Source of the DNA: Pagrus major
Lineage: Eukaryota; Chordata; Actinopteri; Spariformes; Sparidae
DNA: 64,000 bases
Direction of reading: 5' to 3'
NCBI RefSeq assembly: GCF_040436345.1
Contig: NC_133237.1
Location: 27,324,861-27,388,860 of the forward strand
Program-made: the position numbers and the translations under genes
In this document: positions 26,372-39,779 of the stretch, piece by piece
How the letters are laid out: each line of letters opens with the position of its first letter
Position numbering within the stretch: the first letter of the stretch is position 1
The notes under the pieces: generated by a model
Database searches by the model: none
What the model saw: the letters and a program-made list of their open reading frames with translations, nothing else
What the model was told of the DNA's origin: nothing

Positions 26372-29300
26372 TCAGCCGAGGAAGGTGGAGATGAAGACGC
26401 TGGTGTCCAGGTTGAGAGTGGCGTGCCACCAGCGGTCGGGGAAATACAACACCTGATGGAGGAAACGGGAGATGAGAGTCTGGACAAGACGTTTCTATGT
26501 TGTCTGAGTTGTTGTGTAGAAATGGACGGACTGGTTACCTCTCCAGGTCTGATGGTGCACTCCAGCGGAGCCTCGACCTCGGGCAGGTGGGGGTAGGTCT
26601 CTGTCAGCCAGGACAGGGTGGTGCGGTTCGGGTGGAAATGAGGCTCCTGATCAGGCGGGTAGAGGAACCAGCGCTGTGTGATCACAAACACATCGTCCAA
26701 GTTTATCTGTGTTCATTTGTCAGATTCAGGAAACGACACAGAAATAAACCAAAACGACACGAAGGAAGGAAGGAAAAGTCATTTGTTCACCTTCCGTCCA
26801 TAGATGACCTCAGAGTAACCGGGACCGTGCCAGTGGAACGGGACTCCGGTTCCAGGACCTGGACACAAAGAGCAGATCTGAGTCTGAAAGCTGCAGTTGA
26901 CTCCTTCGTTCTCCTCGACGCTCGTTTTAGACGTATTTCATCAGTTTGGATGTCAGAACTTTTTACAGCTCAAACTCAAATTTAAAATTTAAATTCTGCA
27001 GGATCTGACCCGAGCGACAGGTAAAAAACCTCAGTGTCGTCTTTACTTCAGGGCTCATGTTGGGTTTGTCACCTAACTCGCCTCAGCGGGCTTCACAATC
27101 CGTACAGTGAACGACAGCCTCTGTCCTTAGACCCTCGATTCAAGTGAAGAAAAACTTGCCACATTGAGAAAAAAACCCTTTTAACAGGGACAAAGATGGA
27201 GGAAACCTCAGGAAAAGCCTCAGAGGAGGATCCCTCTCCCAGGACGCACAGACATGCAGCATGTACAGAACAACAACATCATATGAACGTCACATTAATA
27301 TCCAGCCTGAAGCCTGAACACATGACCACACAGTCAGTGACCTCCAGGCTTTTCTTAAACATATGTAACTCTAAATATCAGTGAGGTGTAAGTCTGTAAG
27401 TGTAACAGGCCACCAGGTGTCACTGTGTCTCCTGAGTTGAAGCTCCAGAGCTTCACGAGGCTCCACCTCCCCGTCACCGGCTAACACACCAAACTGAGAC
27501 TGAACACGTGGAATATTATAATATTAAACCTGCTGAGCATCAGCCCGTTAGCATTTAGCTCAAAGCAGCGCTGTAGCTGGAAAGCAGATTTAAAAATGAA
27601 CTTCATACGAGCCCTGAAGTTGAAGACGACACAGAGGTCGGCTCAGAGTTCACCTCAGAGCTGTTCCACCTTCAAACTGAACTGACCTGCGATCCCGAAG
27701 CTGAACGCTCCGCTGGTGTGCGGCAGGACGTACGGCGGAGACTCGTAGTGATCGAACAAACTCTGCCACTCCGTGAAGTTGTTGTCTCCGAAGAAATACA
27801 GCGTGTCTGCAGGAGACAGACACGAGGACAATAACATCGACTGTCAGGTTTGACGTGTTGTTTATGTCTTCAGTAGGAACTTTTCAGTTTGAATCAACTT
27901 CAGCCAAAAATCAAAAATGCTAATTTTGCCTTCACAGACACCTTCTCTCCTCGCTCAGCAGGTAAAACTAAACATTCTCCCTCAGGAAACAAAGACACAC
28001 ATGTAAAATAGTTTCTGCCTCCTGAGGTAGAAACACGTTGGTCTCACCGCTGCCGAGGGCGTCTGCAGACTGAGGCCTCAGTAAAATGTCCACGTACTCC
28101 TGAAACGGGACGTCCACTGGAACAGAGTGATCACAGACAGTCGCTCAGCGTTTACTCGTTAGATAAAATGTGAGTAATTAAAGTCCATGCAGGAACCTTC
28201 AGGCCGTCACGGCACAGGGAGTGTTAGTCGTGCATACCTTTCCTGTAAGAGTAAGTGTTAGCGGTACTGAGCCGAACCCGCCGGTCCCCGTATTCTTGTA
28301 GTAAGCTCCACTTGGAGCACAACGACCTGAATTTCTAGAACAAAGTCAGTTTGTTTAACTCCAGTATTCATGACTCTACACTAACATTCTTAAAAAGTTC
28401 TGTTTCTGTATTTTAAAAGCACTTTGGATCCGTCAGCTTCAGTCTGAAGGTGTTTATCTTCACCTCAGATCAAAAGTCTGTTCATACAAAACCTCATTTC
28501 TTTACTCCAAATACACTTCACCTGACTTTATATCATCAGGAGGAGATGATGGCTGAGCCTGACTTTATATCATCAGGAGGAGATGATGGCTGAGCCTGAC
28601 TTTATATCATCAGGAGGAGATGATGACTGAGCCTGACTTTATATCATCAGGAGGAGATGATGACTGAGCGGCACACAAATGCAAAATTATAAGTCATATT
28701 CTCATAATAAATTGTTTTTTTAAATCATCTGATAAACCACCACAGTCCTGTCAATCATCCCCACCTGTCACACACACTAATTAAAACATTTAGAAACACA
28801 AACGCAGCTCTACGACTTCCTGTTCGACACATTAACAGAACCGCTCGTTAGTGTTTTGAAGTGTCAGCATGCAGTCAATGATTGATCCAAGACTTACCGT
28901 GTTATCGGTCAGACCTCTGAGGATCACCGGCCGGCTGTACGCATATCTGGAAAGAAAAAAAACATGTGGTCAGCAGCTGTGAGTCAGCGCACGTTCACAG
29001 AAAGATCCAAGAACGTTTTTTAAATCTTGTGAACTCCACTTGCTCATGTGCGTTTATCAGAATGTGTGAATATGAACAGAAACTCTGTCCAAATTCACAT
29101 GAACGTCCCGGAGAAAGAAGAACAATCACTTTATTTTCCATTTAATTCATTTTTATTCATTTTTGTTCGTGGTTGCCGAAGTGGAGCTGCAACATAACGA
29201 TTATTTTCTTCGTCGAATAATCTGTCAAGTAGTTTTTCTATTAATCGATCAGCTGTTTTATCTATAAAATGTCAGAAAATGGTGAAAAATGTTGATCAGT

Positions 29301-30515
29301 GTCCTCAAAAGTCTTGTTTTGTCCACAAGATACAAGATGTCTCAGTTTACTGTCACATTTAACAAATCAGAGAATTTAATGAGGGATAATCTGATTATCA
29401 AGACAGCTGCAGATTCATTTACTATTTGACAATTGATCCATTAATGGTTGCAGCTCTATTTCAGATATTTAAGTTGCCTCTGTGGTGTGGGTGGTTTCCA
29501 TGGTGACGGTAGTTTTCAGCCTCAATCAACCCTGAGGAGAATATTGACAAATTAAATATTTCATTATTTTTGTATCAATATGATTCAGAAAAGCTGATAA
29601 ACTCAGAAAACTGAACATCACTTAACTGTGCTGGAGCTTTTTCCACTTTAAAAACACAAATGTATCAAATATCCTGATATTATTGATCAATACTGAAAAT
29701 ATTCATCATCCAGCTGCTGGAAACACGTCATCTGTACCTTTCGATGAACTGTTGGTGTGACAGTGAAGAGCTGTCCAACACGTCGATGTTACAGGGACCT
29801 TCATCCTGCAGACTGAAATCTGAATTCAACGACCTGAACAGACATGAAGATCAGAACAAGGGATCACTTTCCATCACTGCCATTCAAAACCTCATTTAAC
29901 TTTTATCATATTTTACTTTAGAGCCAAGTGAAGAAGAGTTTAGTGTTAGTTAGCTTATGAAACATTTTGGCAAATCACTTGAGCAGTGATCATAAACATA
30001 TCGGCCAAGTTCAAATGCAGTTTATTCCCCATTCAAGTTCATCACCTGAGATTATATGAATCTGGGCCCCTTCACTTCTCTGTGAACTCTCACCACATTA
30101 TTCTCAATATAGTTCATATTTCACTTTTTCTCTCTCTCTTAGTTTGAGTTTCTTCTAATTCTCGGTTGTGAGTTGAAAAGTTGCTTTTAGCGATTCAAAC
30201 CCTCCGTGACGTGTTAAACAAGTTGAACGTTAAAGCGACAGAATTTTAAATGGAGTTTGGTGTGAAGTTCAGTCAGAGTAGCGGGTATCGGGGCTAAGCT
30301 AGGACACAGTTTACAAGTCGCACAACTGATTTTATAGCAAAGTCCAAACATGTAAATCACAAACATTATATTTTAAAATAACCTTTTTAAATAAGGCAGT
30401 TTATTGAGACTCACCAGCCGCCTCCGTCACCTGACAGCTGCTCCGCCCTCAGCACGATGAAACATGACAGAACAAACTGTGTGAACGTGTTTAATAAAAC
30501 TTTATTTTGTTCCAT
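26372..30515 (-). CDS. jmjd8: JMJD8, JmjC-domain protein of the secretory pathway
   Basis: Nine exons on the minus strand: 30415-30515, 29738-29833, 28898-28946, 28238-28334, 28048-28116, 27687-27806, 26791-26858, 26539-26673 and 26372-26452. They total 816 bases and 271 residues, and every junction is in phase. An N-terminal hydrophobic stretch (FVLSCFIVL) fits a signal peptide or anchor. Then come GPCNIDVLD, YSRPVILRGLTDNT, TLYFFGDNNFTEW, GVPFHWHGPGYSEVIYG, KRWFLYPP, ECTIRPGEVLYFPDRWWHATLNLD and the terminal FISTFLG, all characteristic of JMJD8. The family is reported to reside in the ER lumen. The JmjC iron site is atypical (HWH rather than HxD), so hydroxylase activity is uncertain. It faces STUB1 tail to tail, as in human, but about 23 kb of inserted sequence separates the two here. 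Confidence 0.93.
28518..28668. repeat. 37-bp tandem repeat in JMJD8 intron
   Basis: About four copies of a unit containing GCCTGACTTTATATCATCAG and GAGGAGATGATG, in a JMJD8 intron. No coding role. Confidence 0.8.
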
Positions 30516-30941
30516 TCAAAACTTTGTCACCAGCGACTGAAACTTCACTGAATCCAGAGGAAAACAGTCACCTCCTGATGTCCGGGTCCTCTGAGGGAGC
30601 TGCTTTCATCCTGCCGAGGCACTGAGCCGCTTCCGGTCAGAGAGCCAATCAGAAACCACCACCTGACGGGGACGTGTGCTGCGTTCATGTCCAATGGGAA
30701 CTATGACATCTACTGTAGAGCTCTGTTACTACAGGTAATATTACAGTGTACTCTACGTTGACGTTACAATGTTGATTAATTAAATATAAATCAGCGACAA
30801 TAGCGCTTCCACCGGAAGTTTCGACATGATTTTATTTTGAAGTTTCTTGCATGCACTTCCCCGCCCGAGACTGGAAGCTGCACCGGAAGCGACCCCACAC
30901 TGCAGGTCTGCAGACAGACCCACAGAAACTGAGCTGCAGAA
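30516..30941. promoter_or_regulatory. Divergent promoter region between JMJD8 and gene A
   Basis: The two genes are transcribed away from each other from this interval. Three ETS-type sites are visible: CTTCCGG at 30630-30636, and CCGGAAG at 30812-30818 and 30883-30889. No strong TATA box is evident, which fits a housekeeping-type JMJD8 promoter. Bidirectional use is inferred from spacing only. Confidence 0.45.
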
Positions 30942-32049
30942 ATGAGTCCAGAGAAGAAGAAGCTCTGCTGCAGTCAGACCCACAGTGAGAAACAGGTGAG
31001 AAGTCCTCTTATTTTTCTGTTCTCACTTCTCATGCTGAAGATGTTCATGTTGATATCTTCATGTGTAAAAAGCTGGAGGTGAAGTTTATTACTGTCTCAA
31101 CACACTCTGTATGTTTAATGCACATGAGGACAGACTGAGAGAGAAAGTTCAAGTTCATGAAGACTCTGCATGAAAAGCCAAAGATCTTTCCTGTGGATCT
31201 GCTCAGTCTGTACTAAAGAGACGCTCTTATTTCCTGCGTCTGATGAACGAGACCTTCAGACAACAACCTTCTACTTTCTCTGTGCTTTAATAAACTTTAA
31301 ACAAAAGAAGAAGAAGAAGAAGAGGTAAACAGACCAGGAGACAAAATGGAGAAAGGTCTTCATGTCAGACAGGAAACAGCTGATCAGTGAGCTGCATGTT
31401 CACTACATCAGAGTTTATTCCATCAAATCTGTTTCCATCAAACATTTTGCACATTGACTCACAAAAGACAAAAACCACCTGAAGCGAACGCACAAACTTT
31501 TTTGCTGTTTCCATAAAATTTCGAAGGTGATATTCTTCAAAACGCTTCATGGAAACACGACTAGTGTGATGTAAATGACATGTTTGTTCTCTGTTACCTG
31601 TCGGTGTCAGCAGATGTTTGTGAACACACCGTCTGTTTGAAGTGATCCAACTATTGAACCAGTAACACAACATCACCAGACTCCCTTAACAAATGTAGTG
31701 ATTTTAAGAGTTGTTGAGTTAAAACAAACTTTATAAACTGTGTGAAACCACCAACATTTCAACAGAGAAGCCCTCGCTGTACGTTTTGTATGTAGATTTA
31801 AGAAATTTGGGACATGAAACATCCAAGATGTGAAAAAAAGCCTCTTGGCAGCCATTTTGAATTTTCTGTGCAACACACTGTAGTTTCTGCTGTTTACAGG
31901 CGTCGCACTTTAACGAACTCGTCCCTCAGAATCAAACAGATCGACTTCAGGTTGGGTCGGTTCCTTCTAAAGACCTCAGTGATTGAACAACTTGACTTGT
32001 TTGTGTGTTGCAGTGTTACAGAAAACTACAGCTGACATCTTTGATCTGA
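30942..32049 (+). promoter_or_regulatory. Leader exon and upstream ORF of gene A
   Basis: A donor at 30995/30996 (CAG then GTGAGA) and an acceptor ending at 32013 join a leader exon to the main exon at 32014. An ATG at 30942 opens a 29-codon upstream frame (MSPEKKKLCCSQTHSEKQ, then 11 more) that ends in TGA at 32047-32049, 19 bases before the gene A ATG. It may damp translation. The paralogous leader near 37118 lacks this ATG. The splice is inferred, not observed. Confidence 0.45.
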
Positions 32050-32068
32050 TCCTGACAAAAACAAGAAG

Positions 32069-33004
32069 ATGGGTAACGGGATGAGCGAAGAGGAGAGGAG
32101 GGACAAGGAGAAGAGAGATAAGGAGGAATTTGTGAGACAAATCTGCAATGGTCCAGATCTGAGAGTCAACAAGACCATCAAGATGTTCACCAGTCTGGAT
32201 TCTTCAGACCACCTGAGACAACACTACGAGAAGAGGAAAGAGGAGGCGGGCAGCCGCGCTGAAGACTGGATCAAGAGCCTGATGGAGAAGCTGGGTGACT
32301 TGACTCCAGCTCCTGAGCTGGCGGGCCTCGGAGCGCCGGCCATCGCCGTGCTCATCGATATGGACTCCTCCGGTCCACCTGAGGAGAGCACAAAGGAGGC
32401 TCTGCGACGTGTGTTTGCTGAAGAGAAGGCCTCCGAGGTCTGGGATCACATCGACGAGTGTCTGAAGAGATGCATGATGCACATCGACAACACGGAGGAG
32501 CTGGGGCCCGACATCAGACGGATCGAGGTCCAGCTGAGCGCCGCCATCACCAAGCTGAAGAACTCCATGGTGAGGGGCGGGTACGTGACGCCTGAGGCTC
32601 TGAAGGCCTGGGTGAACGGGGCAGCCTTCCACATCCAGATGCTGATTCACCTGGTGAGACTGGGAGGGACTCAAAGCTGCGACCCTGTAGAGAGACTCCT
32701 CTCTGCTTACCTGAGAGACCTGGACCTGCTGTTCAAGAAGCACAGGGAGCTGATAAGAGGGAAGTGTAGGTATCGTGAGATTACTGATGGAGAACCAGGG
32801 TTTATCACCCAAGATGAATATTTCGTGACTGAAGATTCTGAGTGGTATTACATAACTTCAGCTTTCGACTGGAGCAAATATTCTGAGCTTTATTATGACC
32901 ACAGGTACGGCAGGCAGAGGTGCGACATTCAGCAGCACTTCACTCAGGTAAACGAGAACCTGCAGGAGCTGGTTCATCAGAGAGGCTCCTTTAATATTAA
33001 CTAA
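32069..33004 (+). CDS. Gene A: unrecognised fish protein with myristoylation-type N terminus
   Basis: A single 311-codon exon following a leader exon, which I do not recognise. The N terminus MGNGMS fits an N-myristoylation signal (Gly2, Ser6) and is followed by a highly charged helix (EEERRDKEKRDKEEF). The rest looks mainly helical. A short apolar stretch (LAGLGAPAIAVLIDM, about residues 83-98) and another (AAFHIQMLIHLVRLGG, about 190-205) might pack against membrane or one another. The C-terminal third is rich in Tyr and acidic residues (EDSEWYYITSAFDWSKYSEL). The start is chosen because the ATG follows the acceptor by 55 bases and gives the myristoyl motif. AATAAA lies at 33472-33477. The upstream region is duplicated in front of gene B, which suggests a shared expression pattern. 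A single large coding exon behind a leader exon is common in fish immune and stress multigene families, but no function is claimed. Confidence 0.75.
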   Translation: MGNGMSEEERRDKEKRDKEEFVRQICNGPDLRVNKTIKMFTSLDSSDHLRQHYEKRKEEAGSRAEDWIKSLMEKLGDLTPAPELAGLGAPAIAVLIDMDSSGPPEESTKEALRRVFAEEKASEVWDHIDECLKRCMMHIDNTEELGPDIRRIEVQLSAAITKLKNSMVRGGYVTPEALKAWVNGAAFHIQMLIHLVRLGGTQSCDPVERLLSAYLRDLDLLFKKHRELIRGKCRYREITDGEPGFITQDEYFVTEDSEWYYITSAFDWSKYSELYYDHRYGRQRCDIQQHFTQVNENLQELVHQRGSFNIN

Positions 33005-33654
33005 GTGTCAGAGCTGACTCGTCACAGTGTATTCTGCAGACATGTACTCATGTTATCTGTTGGCTGAGAACACAAACAGCCAATCACCAGTTTGATCACT
33101 ATGATTATTTAAAACAGGGTTGAACAGGGCGGATGAACGATGCCATTGTTGTTTTATACACACGAGGCCGAACAAAGCTCAGTGACGGACGTGTGCTGCA
33201 GAGACGAGGACACTTTTAAACCCGTCACAGGGATGTGTGTCGGTGGGAACAGGAGACAGTTTCCTCTGCAGGATGAGACAGATGGAGATTCATGTCAGAG
33301 CAACGGTGGGAAACAGCAGCTGCAGTGGTGAGCGAACACACAACTGCTGCCGTACGGCAACACTGAGGGGACACGCTGCCTCTAATGCACAAACAACGAT
33401 GTCATCGTCCATCACGATGTTTCACTGGACACATCGTTCAGCAGACGTCACCCGACTCTTAATTTAAAACTAATAAAGTGATAAAAGTTATTTAAGAGCA
33501 TTTACACTGAAGACTGGAGCCGACACACACATCATATCCACACGCTCTCATCATCTATAGGAGCTTAATTACTGAGCTGGTGAAGATTAATGATCACAAT
33601 CATTAAGTCAACAATTAATATTAGACACTGAGCAGGGCTACGTGAGCTAACAGT
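33005..33654. other. 3' flank of gene A
   Basis: It probably contains the 3' UTR, with AATAAA at 33472-33477. No other gene seen. Confidence 0.5.
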
Positions 33655-34246
33655 TCCTTTAGCAGCAGGCTATCAGAAGCTAACAGTTCCTTTGGCAGCA
33701 GGCTATCAGAAGCTAACAGTTCCTTTGGCAGCAGGCTATCAGAAGCTAACAGTTCCTTTAGCAGCAGGCTATCAGAAGCTAACAGTTCCTTTAGCAGCAG
33801 GCTATCAGAAGCTAACAGTTCCTTTGGCAGCAGGCTATCAGAAGCTAACAGTTCCTTTAGCAGCAGGCTATCAGAAGCTAACAGTTCCTTTAGCAGCAGG
33901 CTATCAGAAGCTAACAGTTCCTTTAGCAGCAGGCTATCAGAAGCTAACAGTTCCTTTAGCAGCAGGCTATCAGAAGCTAACAGTGCCTTTAGCAGCAGGC
34001 TATCAGAAGCTAACAGTTCCTTTAGCAGCAGGCTATCAGAAGCTAACAGTGCCTTTAGCAGCAGGCTATCAGAAGCTAACAGTTCCTTTAGCAGCAGGCT
34101 ATCAGAAGCTAACAGTTCCTTTAGCAGCAGGCTATCAGAAGCTAACAGTTCCTTTAGCAGCAGGCTATCAGAAGCTAACAGTTCCTTTAGCAGCAGGCTA
34201 TCAGAAGCTAACAGTTCCTTTAGCAGCAGGCTATCAGAAGCTAACA
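33655..34246. repeat. 33-bp minisatellite
   Basis: About 18 near-identical copies of a 33-bp unit containing GGCTATCAGAAGCTAACAG and TTCCTTTAGCAGCA, varying at one or two positions (TTAGCAG/TTGGCAG, TTCC/TGCC). The open frame through it (AAGYQKLTVPL repeated) follows from the unit being a multiple of three. There is no evidence that it is translated. Confidence 0.93.
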
Positions 34247-34390
34247 GATGAGTGTTTGTTCATGGTTAGAAACTCACACTTCTGCTAGCTAACGCTAACT
34301 TTGTTGTCCAATTCAAAGCAGAATTGTCTTTAAATGAATAAATCTTGATTCACACTCTGTCATCCATCTTGTCCATGTGTCTGAGAAGTG

Positions 34391-34466
34391 TGGTCCTCAG
34401 GGGTCCTCAGGGGTCCTCAGGGGTCCTCAGGGGTCCTCAGTGGTCCTCAGGGGTCCTCAGTGGTCC
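34391..34466. repeat. 10-bp tandem repeat
   Basis: About eight copies of GGGTCCTCAG with occasional TGGTCCTCAG variants. No other feature. Confidence 0.85.
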
Positions 34467-34594
34467 GGTGTGGGAGGTGTCACAAAAAACTCAGAGTCAG
34501 GGGGATTTTTCTGAGATGCCTGAAATAAGGTTTTGCAAATAAAAAATAAGGTGCAATATGTCAGAATCTCAGTTAAAACATTGAAAAATGACCT

Positions 34595-35250
34595 TGTTAC
34601 GTGCCCAGCAGGGGCAGAGGATTTGTTTTCTTTCTCCCTCTCTTCTGTCTCTCCCTCCCCTAGTTTCCTTCAGGCGCTGACGAGGAGGCGAGCTGCACCT
34701 GTGAGGCCACGAAGTCACCGCCCCCTGTTGCAGTAATTTCTGAGGTGGCCAATCACCTGACTGGAGGCCCAATATAAGGGAGCCTGGCTTAGGAGCTCGC
34801 TCATTTTCATTTGGTCGGCACATGATACACTTGCTCAGGCAGACTTGTTTTGGCTTGGTAAAGGGATGTGGTGGGAGAAAGGAGTTAGGTAAGTTGGGGT
34901 GCCCTGTACACTTCATCACGTAGTGAACTCTGTCTAGAAACACCAGGTTAGCAGTGGACGGATGCCACTTGTGTATTGTTTGGAAAGTTGTTTTGAGCTC
35001 TCATTATTAGAGAAGACAGAGGTTTTTTCAGTGTGAAGAAGTAGTATAGGCCTTGTTTTGTTTTATTGGTTTCATTGCTTTGGCGCTCCACCTCCGTCCT
35101 TTCCTCCCCCACATATTGTAAACCACATTGTGAGCTAAGTTCACCCTCATTAAACATTTTTTCTTTAATCGTTAACGTTGTCTTGTCTAAATCCTTGGTT
35201 TGTCGTGTTGCCGTTCCCTGTTCCCCTGGACAATAAAAAGGGACGTAACA
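34595..35250. mobile_element. Solo LTR of an LTR retrotransposon (gypsy-like)
   Basis: A 656-bp unit begins TGTTACGT and ends ACGTAACA, the inverted TG...CA ends of an LTR, with a 4-bp target duplication ACCT at 34591-34594 and 35251-35254. A TATA-like stretch (AATATAAGG, near 34770) and a poly(A)-type AATAAA near the 3' end fit LTR parts. No internal region is present. The matching target duplication and clean ends suggest a fairly young relic. The family assignment rests on duplication size only. Confidence 0.7.
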
Positions 35251-35280
35251 ACCTGAATGATCCACAGAGTGTGAAGAAAG

Positions 35281-37117
<1,837 letters not shown>

Positions 37118-37725
37118 AGAAGAAGACCCTCTGCTGCAGTCGGACAGACGACCCACAGCGCTGAGGTCACTTTCTTCTTGATTTGAACTTCCAGCAACAG
37201 GTGAGAAACTCTTCTTATTTTTCCATTTTCACTTCTCATGCTGAAGATGTTCATGTTAATATCTTCACATGTAAAAAGCTGGAGGTGAAGTTAATCACTG
37301 TCTCAACACACTTTGTATGTTTAATGCACATGAGGACAGACTGAGAGAGAAAGTTCAAGTTCATGAAGACTCTGCATGAAAAGTATTTACGACGCAGCAA
37401 ACCAGCCGCATTCAGCACAGAGCAGACCGGAAGTCAGACACGAAGCAACAACAGGACATCTGGCTGATTTTCAAAATAAAACACTCCGACAGCACAAATA
37501 TTTCAAAAAAGAGACAAATACAAGCTCTTGTCCTACACATCCTACACAACACATACCTATAACTGCTGGCGTGCGTGATTATGTAATTATCGCGGGAATT
37601 CCTCGGCTGTAACTCCAGCTGTGGTGGACCACAGCTGGCGGATAGTCTGCACAAGAGAGACGCTCTTATTTCCTGTTCAGACAACAACCTTTTACTTTCT
37701 CTGTGCTTTAATAAACTTTCAACTT
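37118..37725 (+). repeat. Duplicated leader/promoter block in front of gene B (matches 30949-31310)
   Basis: This block is near-identical to the gene A leader and first intron. Shared landmarks are CCAGAGAAGAAG, the donor region with TTCTCATGCTGAAGATGTTC, AGCTGGAGGTGAAGTT, AAGTTCATGAAGACTCTGC and the AGAGACGCTCTTATTTCCTG segment. About 250 bases around 37383-37640 are inserted only in this copy. The leader donor falls after 37200 (CAACAG then GTGAGA). Confidence 0.85.
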
Positions 37726-37954
37726 CATTGTGTCAATATTTTCAAATCTCCATTAATAACAAATACTTAAAAACAATCTTTAGTCTGTTTAAATCAGTGG
37801 TTTTCAGACAGTTCCCTGTAAGACACACAAAAGGGTCCACCTGTATGCATATCTGTGCAAAACAGCCTCAATAACACTCGTTATCCAATCACTCTACACG
37901 GTTTTTAAGGGGATAACATTTCCTATATTTTGTGTTTGTGTCTCTACTATTTAG

Positions 37955-38430
37955 ACAGGTCTCTGTAAAGATGTGGTGGAGACAGGTCTCTGTAAAGATG
38001 TGATGGAGACAGGTCTCTGTAAAGATGTGGTGGAGACAGGTCTCTGTAAAGATGTGGTGGAGACAGGTCTCTGTAAAGATGTGATGGAGACAGGTCTCTG
38101 TAAAGATGTGATGGAGACAGGTCTCTGTAAAGATGTGATGGAGACAGGTCTGTGTAAAGATGTGGTGGAGACAGGTCTGTGTAAGGATGTGATGGAGACA
38201 GGTCTGTGTAAAGATGTGGTGGAGACAGGTCTCTGTAAAGATGTGGTGGAGACAGGTCTGTGTAAAGATGTGGAGGAGACAGGTCTCTGTAAAGATGTGG
38301 TGGAGACAGGTCTGAGTAAAGATGTGATGGAGACAGGTCTGTGTAAAGATGTGGTGGAGACAGGTCTCTGTAAAGATGTGGTGGAGACAGGTCTCTGTAA
38401 AGATGTGGAGGAGACAGGTCTCTGTAAGGT
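37955..38430. repeat. 27-bp minisatellite in gene B intron 1
   Basis: About 17 units of a 27-bp repeat containing ACAGGTCTCTGTAAAGATG and TGGTGGAG. It is open on both strands because the unit is a multiple of three. I treat the frames as artefacts. Confidence 0.92.
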
Positions 38431-38733
38431 CTTTATCTGTATCATTACACACCACCGTTGAGCTCTTGTCATCAGAACCTGCTAAAAACTCAGTGAAGTA
38501 GTTTGAATTTCCGGAGTTTGTTGAAGCAGAACAGCTTTCAGAGACACAGCTCTGAGTCCGAACAGTTACGTCCACTTTGGGGCTTTCGCTTGTATTTCAT
38601 GCTCTTCAACTGCAGAAGGAGTTTCCTCTGGCTCTCTAATTCTTCTTCTGACTTTTTTTACAGACTTGATCACGGTGTGACACTTCTCTGGTTTCTGATT
38701 GGAGGTTCAGACAGACAAGAAAAAACCTCCATC

Positions 38734-39779
38734 ATGGCTCCAGCTGACCAGCTGCTGGAGCGGATGTTCTCCTGGATCGAGGCGGGAGTTCGCTGTGCGG
38801 AGCTGCTGGAGAAACTGGCCAATGAGCTGGAGTCAGTCAGGAAAAAATGCAGCATCGCAGAATTGGTTGGCATCATAGTGCAGGTGTTGGCAGCTGTATT
38901 TAAGATCCTGGCTAACATCGCGATCCTTTGGACACCTGCCAGTGGAGCTGCTCCAGTTTTATTTGTCTTAGAAAAAGCATTTAGAGGTGTAAGTTTCATC
39001 ATTACCGCCACTGCTGAGGTCGTTCAGCGTGGTTCATACTACTTCACCTTGAAAGAGGCGGAGGAGATAGTAAAGAAGCTTAACATGTACACAGAAACAA
39101 TCCAGAATCAGCTCAAGCAAATGAGGGCAGAGGTGAAGAAGAAGCTTCCCTCTGCAGGCTCACACGAGGTGGACCGACACGTCGTGACTGAAATTGTGAG
39201 AGCCGTGGCCAGACGAAGTGGACTGAAGCAGGAAGACGATTTCAGCACAGAGTTTTATTTCAATGCAGATCAGAAAATGGTAAAAATCCAGCAGAGCTCC
39301 GAGGAGCTTTATTCAGCAGCAGCTGCAGCAAAAGATCATGCCGTTAATATTTACCAGTTCTTCTCATCTCTAACTGGAAACACAGACGTCTCAGCAGGTG
39401 ACGCACGACTGGAGGTAAGATTCATTAACTACATGTATTGTTTGATAATCGCAGTAAATGAGATCTAATCTAAATATCATATAATCACACTTCCTACACT
39501 GAAGGCTTGAGACTTTACTTCAACTTCAATAATGAAAATAAATCAAGTATTGATCCGTACGTCATTTGTCTTCACCATCAGGCGGTGAAAGGAGGCTGTG
39601 AGTTGATGATGGTCGGTCGTCGGGGGATCAACAAATGGAACGAGATGTATCAAGTGTCTGAAGTGAGCCAATCACTGAAGGATGCAGCGGACGCCATTCG
39701 AGAGACGTGTCGGACGCAGAAGAAGCAGTTCGACGTCATCGAGTATGTGTGTGAAGTGACGAGGTCTTTGAAACACTGA
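38734..39779 (+). CDS. Gene B: unrecognised helical, possibly membrane-associated protein
   Basis: Two coding exons, 38734-39414 and 39582-39779, give 292 residues after a leader exon ending at 37200 and an acceptor at 38663. I do not recognise the family. The N terminus is amphipathic (LLERMFSWIEAGVRCAELLEKLANELESV). A long apolar region follows, about residues 45-110 (ELVGIIVQVLAAVFKILAN, AILWTPASGAAPVLFVLE, VSFIITATAEVV), then a helical, charged half with coiled-coil character (LKEAEEIVKKLNMYTETIQNQLKQ). The layout of helical segments around a hydrophobic core recalls membrane-inserting helical-bundle proteins, but that is only a resemblance. The start follows the acceptor by 70 bases and is the only good ATG. 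A possible alternative last exon (39956-40079) would replace the final SLKH with a basic stretch and membrane anchor. Confidence 0.75.

Noticed and set aside
32204-32812. Open frame antisense to gene A
   Set aside because: Shadow of the sense coding exon; no homology or splice signals.
33692-34288. Repeat protein of AAGYQKLTVPL units
   Set aside because: 33-bp minisatellite open only because 33 is a multiple of three. No conserved start context or splice support.
37889-38575. Open frames on both strands over a 27-bp repeat
   Set aside because: Tandem repeat artefact inside the inferred gene B intron.
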